Notes: generated by a model not told the origin, from the sequence alone. A DNA stretch of 64,000 nt from an uncultured Pseudomonadota bacterium (GCA_913061235.1 CAJXTB010000011.1:124001-188000), one strand, 5' to 3'. Shown: positions 9,646 to 19,675, numbered from the stretch's first letter. Translations and numbers: made by a program.

Positions 9646-12600
9646 TCAGTTGCATTCGAGGAGGAAGTTGATGTCGTAGGCGTCGTCTTGACCGGGGTCG
9701 GCGCTGACCGCGACGAAGTATTGGGCGTCGTTGTCGTCGATAAAGTCGTTAGAACCGGCGCCAATGTTGACGTAGCCACCAACGCTGTTTCCGAACTCGT
9801 TCACGATTCGGCCGCGAACGGCGCCATTCCCTCGGGGCTGCACTTCCACAATGCCTGCACAGCCGTCAGGAACCGGCGGTAGGCGGAACCAGTCGTCCGT
9901 TCCACAGGCTGACAGGTCGGCGGCGATGTTCCAGGTGACGGCGACACTTCGCGATGCGGTGTCATTGGGCGCAAAGATGTCGTCGGTCGGGCAAGCGGGA
10001 GCTTCGCACTGCTGGCTCACGGTCTGCTGATAGGACGAGCCCCGTCCGCCGCTGACGGTCCATGTGGCGCTAGAGCCCATCATGCGCAGTGGATTGACAG
10101 ACTCTACCTGGTGAATGACCGTGCCGTCGTCCTTCACGAAAGCGAGGTCGAGTGCTTCTGGAGCACGGACGTCCACAACTGTCGGGCACACCTGTGAGAA
10201 CTGCGTGTGCCAGTAGTCCACGTCATCGTCGCAGGCTGAGCCGGCTTGGCTGGCACCGAGTGCGGGCTTGCGATTGCTGTAGGTCCCGTTGGGTTCGTTG
10301 AGGTCGTTTGCACACGGGTAGGCGTCACAGTCGAACAGGCCGGCTGTGATGTCGTAGCGGTTGTGGTCGAGGTTGGACTCGATCGCTACGTCTGCGATGC
10401 CGTCGGGGGTGGTGGAGCGGGGTGAGTACACCAAGACCTGGCCGCCGTCTCCAAAGACGAGGGAGCCGCGTGAGCTCCCGTCAACCGACATGTTGAAGCC
10501 GATATTCTCGCTGCCGTAGGGATGACTGACCTGCACGCCGAGCTTGCAGCCGCCTACGAAGTCGAAGTTGTACCAGTCGAGGTCGCCGTCGCACAGGCTG
10601 GCCGTTTCGTAGACGGGATTGGGACCCGCGCCTAGGTAGATGCCGTTCTCGACGGTGTCGTTTCCGTCGCCGTCTTCGAATTCGTCTGGCAGGCACTCGC
10701 CGGTGTCTGCAGGCCCGCAGTTAGCGGTGACGGTGAGGCCGTAGTCGACTTGGTCCAACAAGGTGTCTGCCGTGACCGTGATGCTGAACACACCAAAGGA
10801 CTCTTGCGCGCTGGTCACTCCCAGACTGTTCGAGCCGCTGGTGCGACCAATGAGGACGTCCTGTGGATTGCGCAGTTCAAGGATGAGGTCGTCTTCACCG
10901 GAGGCGGTGTTGACGGAGACAACGCAGGTCTCGTCGGGCTGGCCGACGTCGATTTGGAACTGGTCAACGTCCGTTTGGTCGCAGATCCGCCCGCCACCAT
11001 CAAAAGGAACCGCTAGCTGGGCATAGTCTTGGTCATTCGGCTCATAGTCGTCATCTTCACAGACTGGTGTGATTGGACAGTCTTCGCCTACATTGAGGGT
11101 GTAGGGGGCGGTGCTTCCCTGGTAGCCGTACACTTCGATCCAGTGGGTACTCTGTGTAGCCACAACAGTGATTTGTTCGTTGGAGCTGCTGGACCCGGAG
11201 CTGCCGACTGTCGTCGAGGTGGATGCGCCCCACAATTTGAGGTCCAGGTCATCGCCGGAGACGCCCGACTGGTCGGTGAACAATAGGTCGATGGTCAGCT
11301 CACAGCCGGGGGCGGTGGTGAACGTGAACCAGTCTTCGTCGCCGTCGGCGCAGATCTGGCCTTGGATGCCGTCGACCGGAAGAACACTCAGAACGGTCGC
11401 GTTGGCCCGGTCATCGTTGCCGCTGGTGCCTTCGTATGAGTCAGGACAGCCTGGCTCGACCGGGTCCTCACAGACAACGTCGTAGGCAAATGTGTAGTCG
11501 ACATCAAAGTTGCCGGCGCGGTCGCGAATTTCTACGAAGACGCTGTCATTGTCGAGGTCTTCGCTCAACGAAGCGAAGCCATCCGAGCCCACAGTGTAGG
11601 TAGCGGGTGTGTCGGTGGTGCTCTGGTAGACGTAGATGCCGAGGTCCATGCCGGACTGCCACGTGTTGTTCAGCGACATGGCCAGACGGCACTGCTGACC
11701 GGGGGTGCGGTCCACATCAATCTCGTAGAAGTCGGCGCTGTCGTCCGCACAGATTGTGGCACTCGTGTTCGTGTTCTCGAGCACGGTGGTGTTTGCGGTG
11801 TTGATGGTGTCGTTGTCTTCGAAGCCGTCATCTTCGCAGACGGGTGTGACGCCGGTACAGTCTTCGGCGACGATGAACGTGTACGGGGATTCCGTGGTCT
11901 GGTAGCCATACACCCGAACGAACATGGAGCCGTCACCGGTGACGGCGAGGTCGTTGGCGAACTCGTCGTTGTTAGACGTCGTTCCGCTGAACACTTGAGC
12001 ACCGCTGGAGTTGAGGATTCGCATCTCGAGGTCGTTGATGGGAGTCTGCACGTAGGTGTGCTGCACGGTCACGTCTACGGTGCAGCCTGGCGTGCTGTTG
12101 ATCTGGAACCAGTCGTCATCATCTTCGCAGATCTGTCGGTTGAGGGAGACCGGGAAGTTGGAGAGGACGGTGGCATCGGCCTGTACATCATCGTCGGAGG
12201 AGCTGCGGTCGACCACGTCATCCACACAAGTGGGCGGATTGGTGTCGGGGTCTGTGTCCGGATCGGTATCGGGGTCTGTGTCCGGATCGGTGTCCGGGTC
12301 AATCTCGCAGTCGAGGCTCGCGACCAACAGGTAGTCGTTGCTCGAGCCTTGGTAGCCACTGACCAACACAGCGAACAAGCCACCGTCGCCAACGAAGGTC
12401 AGGCTCTCATCGCTGGTCTGTGTTTCGCTGGCAGCGACCTCGGTATTGCCGTCAAACAGGTACAGATCGAGGTCGCCATCGCTGTGGTCGAAGCCCAAGG
12501 TAAGGGTGGCTTCACAGTCGTCTGGGATGGTGAGGCGCATGACGTCGATGTCGCCGGGGCAGATGGTGCCTGAGATGCGGCTGCCGTCCGTGATGGGCGT

Positions 12601-12816
12601 GCCGCTTGCAAGGTCGTCGTCCTGCTCATTGCTGTCGTCCACACACTCAACATCGGTACCTGGGTCTGTACCGTCTGTTCCGTCGTCGTCTGTGTCGACA
12701 TCTTCCGTGTCGACGTCTTCGCTGTCTGAGTCGCCGTCGATGTAGTCTTCGAAAGGTTGCGGCAGGTAAGGCCAACAACCGGCGAGTAGGACGAAGAGGA
12801 AGGGGGCGGCGCGCAT
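9646..12816 (-). CDS. Lipoprotein with eight PPC-like domains
   Basis: A 1056-residue lipoprotein: signal peptide with lipobox LAGC, acidic linker, then eight repeats of about 110-130 residues. Each opens with a Cys-Asp-rich block (such as CEDDGFEDNDT), then ICxxDxDWF, a beta-sandwich with DLDLxL and a GYQ(T/G)xxxPYT strand. This is the pattern of bacterial prepeptidase-C-terminal (PPC) domains, non-catalytic modules that bind surfaces or aid secretion. No peptidase domain is present. Repeats 1 and 2 are separated by a (Asp-Pro-Asp-Thr)n linker. GGAG precedes the start. It is a paralogue of the gene at 12979-13920: signal peptides and linker starts match almost residue by residue. Confidence 0.8.
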   Translation of the reverse strand: MRAAPFLFVLLAGCWPYLPQPFEDYIDGDSDSEDVDTEDVDTDDDGTDGTDPGTDVECVDDSNEQDDDLASGTPITDGSRISGTICPGDIDVMRLTIPDDCEATLTLGFDHSDGDLDLYLFDGNTEVAASETQTSDESLTFVGDGGLFAVLVSGYQGSSNDYLLVASLDCEIDPDTDPDTDPDTDPDTDPDTNPPTCVDDVVDRSSSDDDVQADATVLSNFPVSLNRQICEDDDDWFQINSTPGCTVDVTVQHTYVQTPINDLEMRILNSSGAQVFSGTTSNNDEFANDLAVTGDGSMFVRVYGYQTTESPYTFIVAEDCTGVTPVCEDDGFEDNDTINTANTTVLENTNTSATICADDSADFYEIDVDRTPGQQCRLAMSLNNTWQSGMDLGIYVYQSTTDTPATYTVGSDGFASLSEDLDNDSVFVEIRDRAGNFDVDYTFAYDVVCEDPVEPGCPDSYEGTSGNDDRANATVLSVLPVDGIQGQICADGDEDWFTFTTAPGCELTIDLLFTDQSGVSGDDLDLKLWGASTSTTVGSSGSSSSNEQITVVATQSTHWIEVYGYQGSTAPYTLNVGEDCPITPVCEDDDYEPNDQDYAQLAVPFDGGGRICDQTDVDQFQIDVGQPDETCVVSVNTASGEDDLILELRNPQDVLIGRTSGSNSLGVTSAQESFGVFSITVTADTLLDQVDYGLTVTANCGPADTGECLPDEFEDGDGNDTVENGIYLGAGPNPVYETASLCDGDLDWYNFDFVGGCKLGVQVSHPYGSENIGFNMSVDGSSRGSLVFGDGGQVLVYSPRSTTPDGIADVAIESNLDHNRYDITAGLFDCDAYPCANDLNEPNGTYSNRKPALGASQAGSACDDDVDYWHTQFSQVCPTVVDVRAPEALDLAFVKDDGTVIHQVESVNPLRMMGSSATWTVSGGRGSSYQQTVSQQCEAPACPTDDIFAPNDTASRSVAVTWNIAADLSACGTDDWFRLPPVPDGCAGIVEVQPRGNGAVRGRIVNEFGNSVGGYVNIGAGSNDFIDDNDAQYFVAVSADPGQDDAYDINFLLECN
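12241..12300 (-). repeat. Short tandem repeat encoding (Asp-Pro-Asp-Thr)n
   Basis: Near-perfect 12-24 bp repeats (plus-strand core ggtgtccggatc/ggtatcggggtc) encode a DPDT linker between two PPC-like domains. The repeat number is likely to vary by slippage in multiples of three bases, changing linker length without breaking the frame. Similar Asp-Thr-Asp-Pro linkers occur in the lipoproteins at 12979-13920, 29671-30723 and 53659-54174. Confidence 0.75.
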
Positions 12817-12978
12817 TTTAGCTCCAGCAGAGTGGTCGGCACTATGGACTCAGAAGCAAGCCGTCGACCCCCGTTGTGGGCTCTTTGATGGGCTTTGAGG
12901 TGCTGTGACGAGGCCGTGCTGACCGTCGTCAACCTGCGTACAGCCGCAATGCTCTTCCCAAAAACGGGATTTCATCAG

Positions 12979-13920
12979 CTATTCAGGGCAAGTCTCTTCG
13001 ACGACGAGAGTGTAGGGAGACTCGGTGGTCTGGTAGCCGTAGACACGGATCCAGCTGCGTTGCGCCACGTGGAAATCGCTGATGACCTCGTCATCCGTCG
13101 AGGACTCTGCAAGGGCCAGGACGTTGTTGCCTATGCCTACAATCTGAACATCAACATCGTTGAGGGGGGCGGCGACGTACTCGTGCTCGACCAGGACGTT
13201 GATTCTGCAGTTGAGGGCTGTGTCCAGCTCGTACCAGTCGTCGTCGCCTTCACAGATCTGGCCGTCAATGACCATTGGGAAGCTGCTGATCACGGTAGCG
13301 GAGGTTCGTGTGTCGTCGTTTCCGTTGGTGTCGATGCTGTCATCCACGCACTCACCAATGTCGACGTCGCAGTCCACATCTAGGTTGAGCGTGTAGTCAG
13401 CACTGTCATCTTGGTTGCCTTCCACAATCACGACGTACTCCCCACCATTGGCAAGAAACGTGATCTCCTCAAAGCTGGTGTTGTCCCGGTCACTCCAACC
13501 GACTTGGTCTTCGCCGCTAAACAGGAACAGGTCGAGGTTGCCTTGCTCTTCGTCGAAGGCCAGCTCAAGTGTGGCCTCGCACTCAGCGGGAATGGTGAGG
13601 CGCATGAAGTCGGGGTCGTTGGGACAGAGGGTACCGGAGCGAGAGCTGTTGTTTTGCAGCGCTGTGGCTTGGCCGAAGGTGTCGTCATCCTCACGGCTGT
13701 CGTCAATGCACGTGCCGTTCGGTTCGGTGTCCTCGTCAAGGTCGGTGTCTCTGTCAGGCTCGGTGTCTCCGTCGGGATCCGTGTCGCGGTCGCGGTCGTC
13801 GTCAGGTGTTGTGTCCTCGTCGGTGACGTCGGAGCCTTCGTTGGTGTACTCGTCGAAGGACTGCGGCAAGAAGGGCCAGCAGCCAGCAAGGAAGACCAGC
13901 AAGAAGGGTGCGGTTCGCAT
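12979..13920 (-). CDS. Lipoprotein with two PPC-like domains
   Basis: A 313-residue lipoprotein, a shorter paralogue of the 1056-residue protein just downstream on the same strand. The N terminus MRTAPFLLVFLAGCWPFLPQ parallels that of its neighbour; an acidic Asp-Thr linker follows, then two PPC-like beta-sandwich units opening CIDDSREDDDTFGQA and CVDDSIDTNGNDDTRTS, each with GYQT- or GNQD-type strands. It probably arose by tandem duplication, with later gain of units in the long copy or loss in this one. GGAG precedes the start. 162 bp separate the two genes, so they may be transcribed independently. Confidence 0.8.
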   Translation of the reverse strand: MRTAPFLLVFLAGCWPFLPQSFDEYTNEGSDVTDEDTTPDDDRDRDTDPDGDTEPDRDTDLDEDTEPNGTCIDDSREDDDTFGQATALQNNSSRSGTLCPNDPDFMRLTIPAECEATLELAFDEEQGNLDLFLFSGEDQVGWSDRDNTSFEEITFLANGGEYVVIVEGNQDDSADYTLNLDVDCDVDIGECVDDSIDTNGNDDTRTSATVISSFPMVIDGQICEGDDDWYELDTALNCRINVLVEHEYVAAPLNDVDVQIVGIGNNVLALAESSTDDEVISDFHVAQRSWIRVYGYQTTESPYTLVVEETCPE

Positions 13921-14033
13921 GTGAACTCCGGTGAGGGACGGTATGGCTATGAAGCCATTTCGACGCCTGCACCTGCTTCACGGCCCGTTTGAGGTCGCTT
14001 GATACCGTTTGATGAGGCCCACTCGAGAGCGCA

Positions 14034-16358
14034 TCAATCGACGGTTGCGTCTACCCAGTCCACATGGTCGCCACGCAGCCCGTCTTCGCCCTGTAGGACC
14101 TTGATCTCAAGCACGGTCGCGTCTGTAATGTCGATCTCAAAGGGAACGGCTTCGGTGCTTCGGTCAAGAGGGCCTGACTCGAAGATGCGGGCGCCGTCCA
14201 CCCAGATCTCTGCAACGGCTGTTCCGCGTCGGGCTGCGCTATTGCGACCGACCTTACCCCTGAATGTGGTGTATTCGCCGTCCAGCGCGTACTCAATGCG
14301 ACTGTCAGCATGCATGCCAAGGCCGGTCTCAAAAGGCTCGCCATCAATGACGAGGGGCCGGTAGCTGACGCTGGTGCCCCAGCGAGACTTCTTCTCGCCG
14401 TGGTCCACATCGACTGGAACAAGGTCTTGCAGCAGCGTGCGGCCGGTATCCGCCAAGGTGCCGGCAACGAACCCTTCATAGTCGGCAAACAAGGCCAGCT
14501 GGCGCACATACCAGTGGTCTAGATGCGCTACGTAGGCTTCGACAAGCTCTTCGTGCTCGCCTGAGATGTCGCTGTGTTCGGTGGGGTCTTCGTCGATGTT
14601 GTACAGCTGGGTGATGCCGGTCTGTACCTGGTGAATCACCTTGTACGGCCCGTCTCGGAGGCCCAAGTACAAGAACGAGTAATCGGTGAAGAAGCGCGCC
14701 ATGTGCCGCTCGCCGTCGAGCAGCGAGTGCCCCTGCCAGCGCTCGGGTGTGGGCAGCGCGAGCAGGTCCATGAGCGACGGTGCCATGGCGGTGTGGTCGG
14801 CAAAGGCAGACACGCGTTGCTGCTGTGGGAACAGGCGTGGGTTGGACCACAGTGCCGGAATGTGCACGTTCTCTTCATAGATGGACGTGCTGTGGATGCG
14901 GTTCCCGTGGTGCTGTCCGAACGCTTCGCCGTGGTCACCAATGATGACGAAGAGGGTGTTGTCGAGCAGGCCTCGCTCTTCCACGGCGTCGTACAGGTCG
15001 CCTAGATTGCGGTCGGCGTAAGCCAAGGCGGACAGGTACTTTTCTTGGCTGGTCCCATCTCCGTACGTCGGGGTCTCGCCATCCGGCAAGCTGTACGGGT
15101 AGTGCGGGAAAATGGGCATGTACATCAGGAAGAACTTCTCCTGCCCAACGTCGTCCAGGAACCGTGTCATCTGGGCGACGGACGCCTCTTCTTCAATGCC
15201 CCAGCTGTCGGTGTACATGCTGTCGTCTTGTGGAAGCGACTTCATGTCCCACAAGCTCTCGAATCCGCGGCCCTCTAGGAAGTCAATCTTGCGGGTGTAG
15301 GTGAATTTTCCCGAGTGTACGAGCGACGAACGGTAGCCGTTGAGCTTCAGGACTTCTGGGAAGGAGTGGCACGGAAGCTGTGGCCGAATGTAGGTCTCAG
15401 CGGTGGGACGCGGGTACGGATAGGTCGAGCAAAAGTTAGCAAAGAGCGACTTCATGCTGGCCGGTGTGACCGTGTAGTAGTCATCGAAGACCACAGCGTT
15501 CTGTGCGATTCGGCTGATGTTTGGCGTGGGGTCGTCCGTGGCACCGTACAGACCGAGGTACTCGGCAGAGGTGGACTCCATGACCACCCAGATGATGTTC
15601 ATGTCTTCGGCGGCACCGCGCAGCCCTTCCAGGTCGGGACCGCGCGCGTCAGGGTCGAGCATGGAGCCACGAGGGATGGGCTGGCTGACGCGGGCGTCAT
15701 CTCCAAGGGTCTGAACGGTGGTCTGTGGCTCGGGAATGCCGAGTAGGGCGAGCTCCCACACCGCATTACGGTTGAGGCCGCGGGGGTCGATATGGTCCAG
15801 ACCCAGACTGCCGAGAATGAGGGTGTAGCCCAAGACAAGCGCAAGAATGCCGGAGCCCACGCGGGGGCTTTTGGTGATGGCCCAGGGCACCAATAAGGTC
15901 AGTGCGATGGCCGCGACGAGCGGCCAGGTGTTGGCGAAGGTGACGAGCCCAGCGGCAGACTCTCCGAGGTCACCCACGCCTCCGGCCATGCCCATCATGC
16001 CGCGGTTGAGTGGGGTGGAGAACGACCGGAAGAACGGTACGTTGACGCCCAGATACACAGCGAAGAACACGGCAATACCGGTAAATGCGCGCTGAGCGGC
16101 CACATGGCGCTTGTTGGCGATTGTGACCAGCGTTGCAGCGAGCAGTCCAAAGATCACCGCAACAAGGCCGTCGCGAAGCAGCCAGCCGGTCAGGCGCGGG
16201 CCGGGAATCAGCGCCTCAACACCATGCCGCTCGGTCGCCAAGAGAATCTTGATGAACGCGCTAGCGGCGAAGACCGAGGCGGTGGTGTACGCGAAAGCCG
16301 CCCAGAACGGGGGTCGGACGGCTTTGGCTTCGGTCTTCGGTGTGGCGCTATCCGTCAT
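14034..16358 (-). CDS. LTA-synthase/sulfatase-fold membrane enzyme with C-terminal NPCBM domain
   Basis: A 774-residue protein: about five transmembrane helices (residues 20-190), an alkaline-phosphatase-superfamily domain (about 250-640) and a C-terminal NPCBM carbohydrate-binding module (about 660-774, core GLGMHADSRIEYAL). Catalytic-fold marks are VVMESTSAEYLGLYG (metal-binding Glu261), a Thr/Ser nucleophile region YYTVTPASMKS (295-304) and FVIIGDHGEAFG. The nucleophile is Thr or Ser rather than Cys, so it resembles LtaS or phosphoethanolamine/phosphoglycerol transferases more than formylglycine sulfatases. Fusion to NPCBM suggests a polysaccharide target in the envelope. Its ATG overlaps the TGA of the upstream gene (ATGA at 16358-16355), so translation is probably coupled. 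Confidence 0.85.
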   Translation of the reverse strand: MTDSATPKTEAKAVRPPFWAAFAYTTASVFAASAFIKILLATERHGVEALIPGPRLTGWLLRDGLVAVIFGLLAATLVTIANKRHVAAQRAFTGIAVFFAVYLGVNVPFFRSFSTPLNRGMMGMAGGVGDLGESAAGLVTFANTWPLVAAIALTLLVPWAITKSPRVGSGILALVLGYTLILGSLGLDHIDPRGLNRNAVWELALLGIPEPQTTVQTLGDDARVSQPIPRGSMLDPDARGPDLEGLRGAAEDMNIIWVVMESTSAEYLGLYGATDDPTPNISRIAQNAVVFDDYYTVTPASMKSLFANFCSTYPYPRPTAETYIRPQLPCHSFPEVLKLNGYRSSLVHSGKFTYTRKIDFLEGRGFESLWDMKSLPQDDSMYTDSWGIEEEASVAQMTRFLDDVGQEKFFLMYMPIFPHYPYSLPDGETPTYGDGTSQEKYLSALAYADRNLGDLYDAVEERGLLDNTLFVIIGDHGEAFGQHHGNRIHSTSIYEENVHIPALWSNPRLFPQQQRVSAFADHTAMAPSLMDLLALPTPERWQGHSLLDGERHMARFFTDYSFLYLGLRDGPYKVIHQVQTGITQLYNIDEDPTEHSDISGEHEELVEAYVAHLDHWYVRQLALFADYEGFVAGTLADTGRTLLQDLVPVDVDHGEKKSRWGTSVSYRPLVIDGEPFETGLGMHADSRIEYALDGEYTTFRGKVGRNSAARRGTAVAEIWVDGARIFESGPLDRSTEAVPFEIDITDATVLEIKVLQGEDGLRGDHVDWVDATVD

Positions 16359-19300
16359 GGTTCCAGGGTGACGAAGGGGACGGTGACGACCACGGGCGGA
16401 CTGTCGCCAGTGGGGAATGTCAGGCGCACTGCATCACCCGTTGCACCGGTGATGCGCAAGGAGTGCTTGCCGGCGGTCAGCGTCTGTGTGTGGCTGCCGA
16501 GTACGTTGCCTGCGCCTAGAGTCTCGATGAGCACGTCATCGTAGTTCATGCTGACGTCGTAGGTGACCTCTTGAGGTCCGTTCGACACGGGGGTTCCCGC
16601 GCGGAACTCGAAGGCAGGCCTTGGAAGTGTGCCTTGTGAGACAGGGACAAAGGGCGCGCCGTTTGGCGAGCGCACGGTGAAGACCGCATCTCGGCGGTCT
16701 TCCAGAGGAACGTCCACTTCGATGAGCTGCCCACCTGCTGGAACGTCGACCGTGCCGTGGTAGACGAGCCCGCCCATGTGCCAGACTTCCCACACCCACG
16801 TCTCATCTGTTGGGCGTGCATTGATGGTGTTGCTGACGTGCCAGACGTGTTCGACGGGGTCGGCGGTCGCTCGCATACGACCACGCGTTGCGGCGGTAGC
16901 GAAGTTCTGCGTCTGTGGTCCCGGAGCCATGCGCATGCGGCCTCCAACCACAGACGTTGCCTGATGTCTGTTGGGGCCGTTGAGCAACCAGTTCATGCCC
17001 AGGTCCGCCGTGACATCACCCAACGCTTGGTAGTGCACGAACAACTCGACAATGTCTCCTTTCCGAACACCCACGGGAATGCCGCTGGGCACACACGGAG
17101 CAAAGACGGTGGGCATGTAGCGTTCTTCGGACATCGACTCGCCAAACCACGAGCAGGTCTCTGTGAACACCTCGCCGTCTTCTTTGGGAAGGTTGATGTT
17201 GAGCCACTTTTGGCCCGCGCCACCGCCATCAATGAGGATGGTGCCTTCGACCTGCTCGCCAAGGTCTTGGACGGCAATGGCCAAGCCGTATGCGGTCGCG
17301 AGTACCGTCATCTCGGCGTGCTCCATTCCGTTGGCCAAGACTCCGACCATGAGCGTTGGGCCGTTCGCGGGCTGGTCCCACTGGTCCTCGTCGAGCACGC
17401 CATCCACCGTGGGACGAATCCCGGGTAGAACGGCGAGGTCTTCGGGCAGAACGTAGTCGGGAGGCGGCCAGTTCAGATTGTCGAACGCCAGCATCTCAAC
17501 CGCGATGTCTCCGGCGGAGAAGGTGTGCGTGGGCTTGAACTTCTTGCCGCGCTGTAGCCGCAGCGCTTCGGTTGCGGCGGCTTGACGGATGAGTGCCAGG
17601 GCGTCTTCGGTCATGCGGCCGTCGTCGATGGGACCGGTGTTGTCAATGCCGAGAATGGGCGCTGCGGCACCGTGCAAGATGGCCCGTGCGCGCGAGACGT
17701 CTGCTCCCTCGGCTTCGGCAGCGTCCGCAGCCAGCTCCAGAGTGTGCAGCACGCGGACATCCACAACGCCCTCTCCGTACGCGTTGACCAGAGTGCCCGG
17801 CCAGACAGTGTCTCCGCTGGGCGCCAAGAAGGCGCGCAGGAAGTCTTGGCGTGAGCCAACGTCAGAGAACGCGTCTCCGACGGCGTCGTTCCAGTGCCAC
17901 GACAGGTAGCCGTCGGGGCGCAGGGCCCATCCGCCGAACGGGGCGTGGCGACCGGGCATCATGTTGTACGCCCAGCCTTCCGCGCCTTGGGAGCGGAAGT
18001 TGTCGGACCGTCCGGCGCGGGGGTGGGGGCGCAGGGTGTGCATGGCGATGTCAAAGTCGCCAGCGTACGGCCAATCGACCGGGTTCTCCGTGGCTCCGAC
18101 AAGCCGGACGGTGGGCTGCGCACGACGGAAGGCAGCGGAGATGCGGCGTGCGAGACGTACGTATTGACGGCCTCGGCTACCGCCCTCATCGTAGAAGTAC
18201 AGAGCGACGTCGTTGTCTACGCCAGCCTGGGCCATCATGTCGATGTGCTCCAGATTGAGGGTCTGCCGCTCTTTGTACCCACCCATGTTTGTGACGGCAA
18301 AGAAGGGGTCTACCCAGATCATTTCCTTACCGCCGGCCTCGCGCCACAGGGCTGCAGCGGCGGGCATTGCGCCGGGCTGGTACTCGGTGGTGGTCGCTCC
18401 GACGTAGGGGTACCAGGTCGACGACAGGCGCAGGGCCATGGCGTCCATGCCTCGCTCGCGCATCAGCCGGACGTCTTCGGCAAAGATGTCCATCGCGGCT
18501 TGGCTTTCTTGTCCGTGAATCTGGCCAACAACGGGCCGAAGATCGACGAAGTACCCCATAGGGAAGGGGTTGTCAGCCACGGCGAGTCGGGAGACGTTGA
18601 CCACGAGTGGAATGTCCATCGTCTCGTCGCCACGCTCGACATGCAGGGTTCCTGTGTAGGTCTTCGGCTTGGCATCGTCGGGAACAATGATGGTCAGTCC
18701 GAGTCCGACCGGAGCGCCTTGTTCGCCGTTGAGCGTGTGTTCCGTGGGTCGCACAAAGGCGGGACGTGGACGACGCTTGATCTCGATGTCTCCGCGATGG
18801 TCCAGCCAGTGGACTTCGCCGGTCTCGACCTCAATGCCGTCTAGACCGTCAATGCGGAACTCAACGGGGTCGTCGCTGCCGAACAGCCACACGACCTGTC
18901 CCGTGCGGTTCCCGCGGTACGCGTCCACCTCGAAGACCGGGTCAGTGACGCCTTCTTCGACGGTCGGATGCTCACGCCAGTGGGTGAACTGCACCGACAT
19001 GGGGCCTTCGCCAATGGCCGGCGCATCCCACACGGCAGCTTGTGGCCAAGTCTGCTCAAGGTAGTGGATACGACGGGCGGCATCCGCGCTCTCAATGAGC
19101 ACTTCCGCCTCAATCGCTTCGGCCTTGGACGCGATGACGAGCGCTTGAAGACCGGTGCGGAAGACTTCGATGTCCACGCCGTCTTCGTCCATGGTGAACT
19201 CGAAGGGGATCCACTCCTGCTGCACGCGGTGTTGGCGGTCCCACTCGGTCAGTCCCTCACCAAATTGAGGGAAGGGGTTGGCCACGTTCCACTTGGAGGA

Positions 19301-19675
19301 GAGGTACTCTGGACCGCCGGGAACGTCGAAGCTAGCGACGTCTTGGCCGTCGATGCGAATGCCATGCGTCACGCCAATAGGGTAGACGGCGTCGTAGTAA
19401 AGAGAGCCGTTTGGGGCGCCAATGTAGGCGTACCCAATGTAGTCTCCTGGCGGTTGGCTGACGTGCAGTACGCCACCTTGAAGCCAGTCATTGACGAGAG
19501 GATCGGGGGCACCGTAGACCAGTCCGCGGCGTGCGGGAGTGGTCCACGTGACGCCGGGAGCTGTGGTGGTCTGTGGGTGCAGTCCAACGAAGCCTTCGAA
19601 CACTGGTGTACCGATTGGACCGGCATCCAGCGCGAGTGGGGCAGCGTGGGCGGTCAGGGCGAGCCACAACAACAT
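16355..19675 (-). CDS. Large secreted GH123/DUF4091-like glycoside hydrolase candidate
   Basis: An 1106-residue exported protein (signal peptide MLLWLALTAHAA). N-terminal beta-rich region, then an Ig-like segment (GLTIIVPDDAKPKTYTGTL), then a TIM-barrel-like region starting FPMGYFVDLRP with ALYFYDEGG, GWAYNMMPGRHAPFGGW and DGYLSWHWNDA. These blocks resemble DUF4091/GH123 proteins, in which an Asp-Glu pair after a beta-strand catalyses N-acetylhexosaminide cleavage; assignment by pattern only. The C-terminal 350 residues look like further beta-sandwich binding modules. GAGGAG precedes the start. The stop overlaps the start of the LTA-synthase-like gene, implying a joint role in processing a surface glycan. 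Confidence 0.65.
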   Translation of the reverse strand: MLLWLALTAHAAPLALDAGPIGTPVFEGFVGLHPQTTTAPGVTWTTPARRGLVYGAPDPLVNDWLQGGVLHVSQPPGDYIGYAYIGAPNGSLYYDAVYPIGVTHGIRIDGQDVASFDVPGGPEYLSSKWNVANPFPQFGEGLTEWDRQHRVQQEWIPFEFTMDEDGVDIEVFRTGLQALVIASKAEAIEAEVLIESADAARRIHYLEQTWPQAAVWDAPAIGEGPMSVQFTHWREHPTVEEGVTDPVFEVDAYRGNRTGQVVWLFGSDDPVEFRIDGLDGIEVETGEVHWLDHRGDIEIKRRPRPAFVRPTEHTLNGEQGAPVGLGLTIIVPDDAKPKTYTGTLHVERGDETMDIPLVVNVSRLAVADNPFPMGYFVDLRPVVGQIHGQESQAAMDIFAEDVRLMRERGMDAMALRLSSTWYPYVGATTTEYQPGAMPAAAALWREAGGKEMIWVDPFFAVTNMGGYKERQTLNLEHIDMMAQAGVDNDVALYFYDEGGSRGRQYVRLARRISAAFRRAQPTVRLVGATENPVDWPYAGDFDIAMHTLRPHPRAGRSDNFRSQGAEGWAYNMMPGRHAPFGGWALRPDGYLSWHWNDAVGDAFSDVGSRQDFLRAFLAPSGDTVWPGTLVNAYGEGVVDVRVLHTLELAADAAEAEGADVSRARAILHGAAAPILGIDNTGPIDDGRMTEDALALIRQAAATEALRLQRGKKFKPTHTFSAGDIAVEMLAFDNLNWPPPDYVLPEDLAVLPGIRPTVDGVLDEDQWDQPANGPTLMVGVLANGMEHAEMTVLATAYGLAIAVQDLGEQVEGTILIDGGGAGQKWLNINLPKEDGEVFTETCSWFGESMSEERYMPTVFAPCVPSGIPVGVRKGDIVELFVHYQALGDVTADLGMNWLLNGPNRHQATSVVGGRMRMAPGPQTQNFATAATRGRMRATADPVEHVWHVSNTINARPTDETWVWEVWHMGGLVYHGTVDVPAGGQLIEVDVPLEDRRDAVFTVRSPNGAPFVPVSQGTLPRPAFEFRAGTPVSNGPQEVTYDVSMNYDDVLIETLGAGNVLGSHTQTLTAGKHSLRITGATGDAVRLTFPTGDSPPVVVTVPFVTLEP

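Noticed and set aside
12230-12310. Repeats that at first looked like a CRISPR or VNTR array
   Set aside because: Units are 12-24 bp without spacers and lie in frame in a lipoprotein gene, encoding a DPDT linker.
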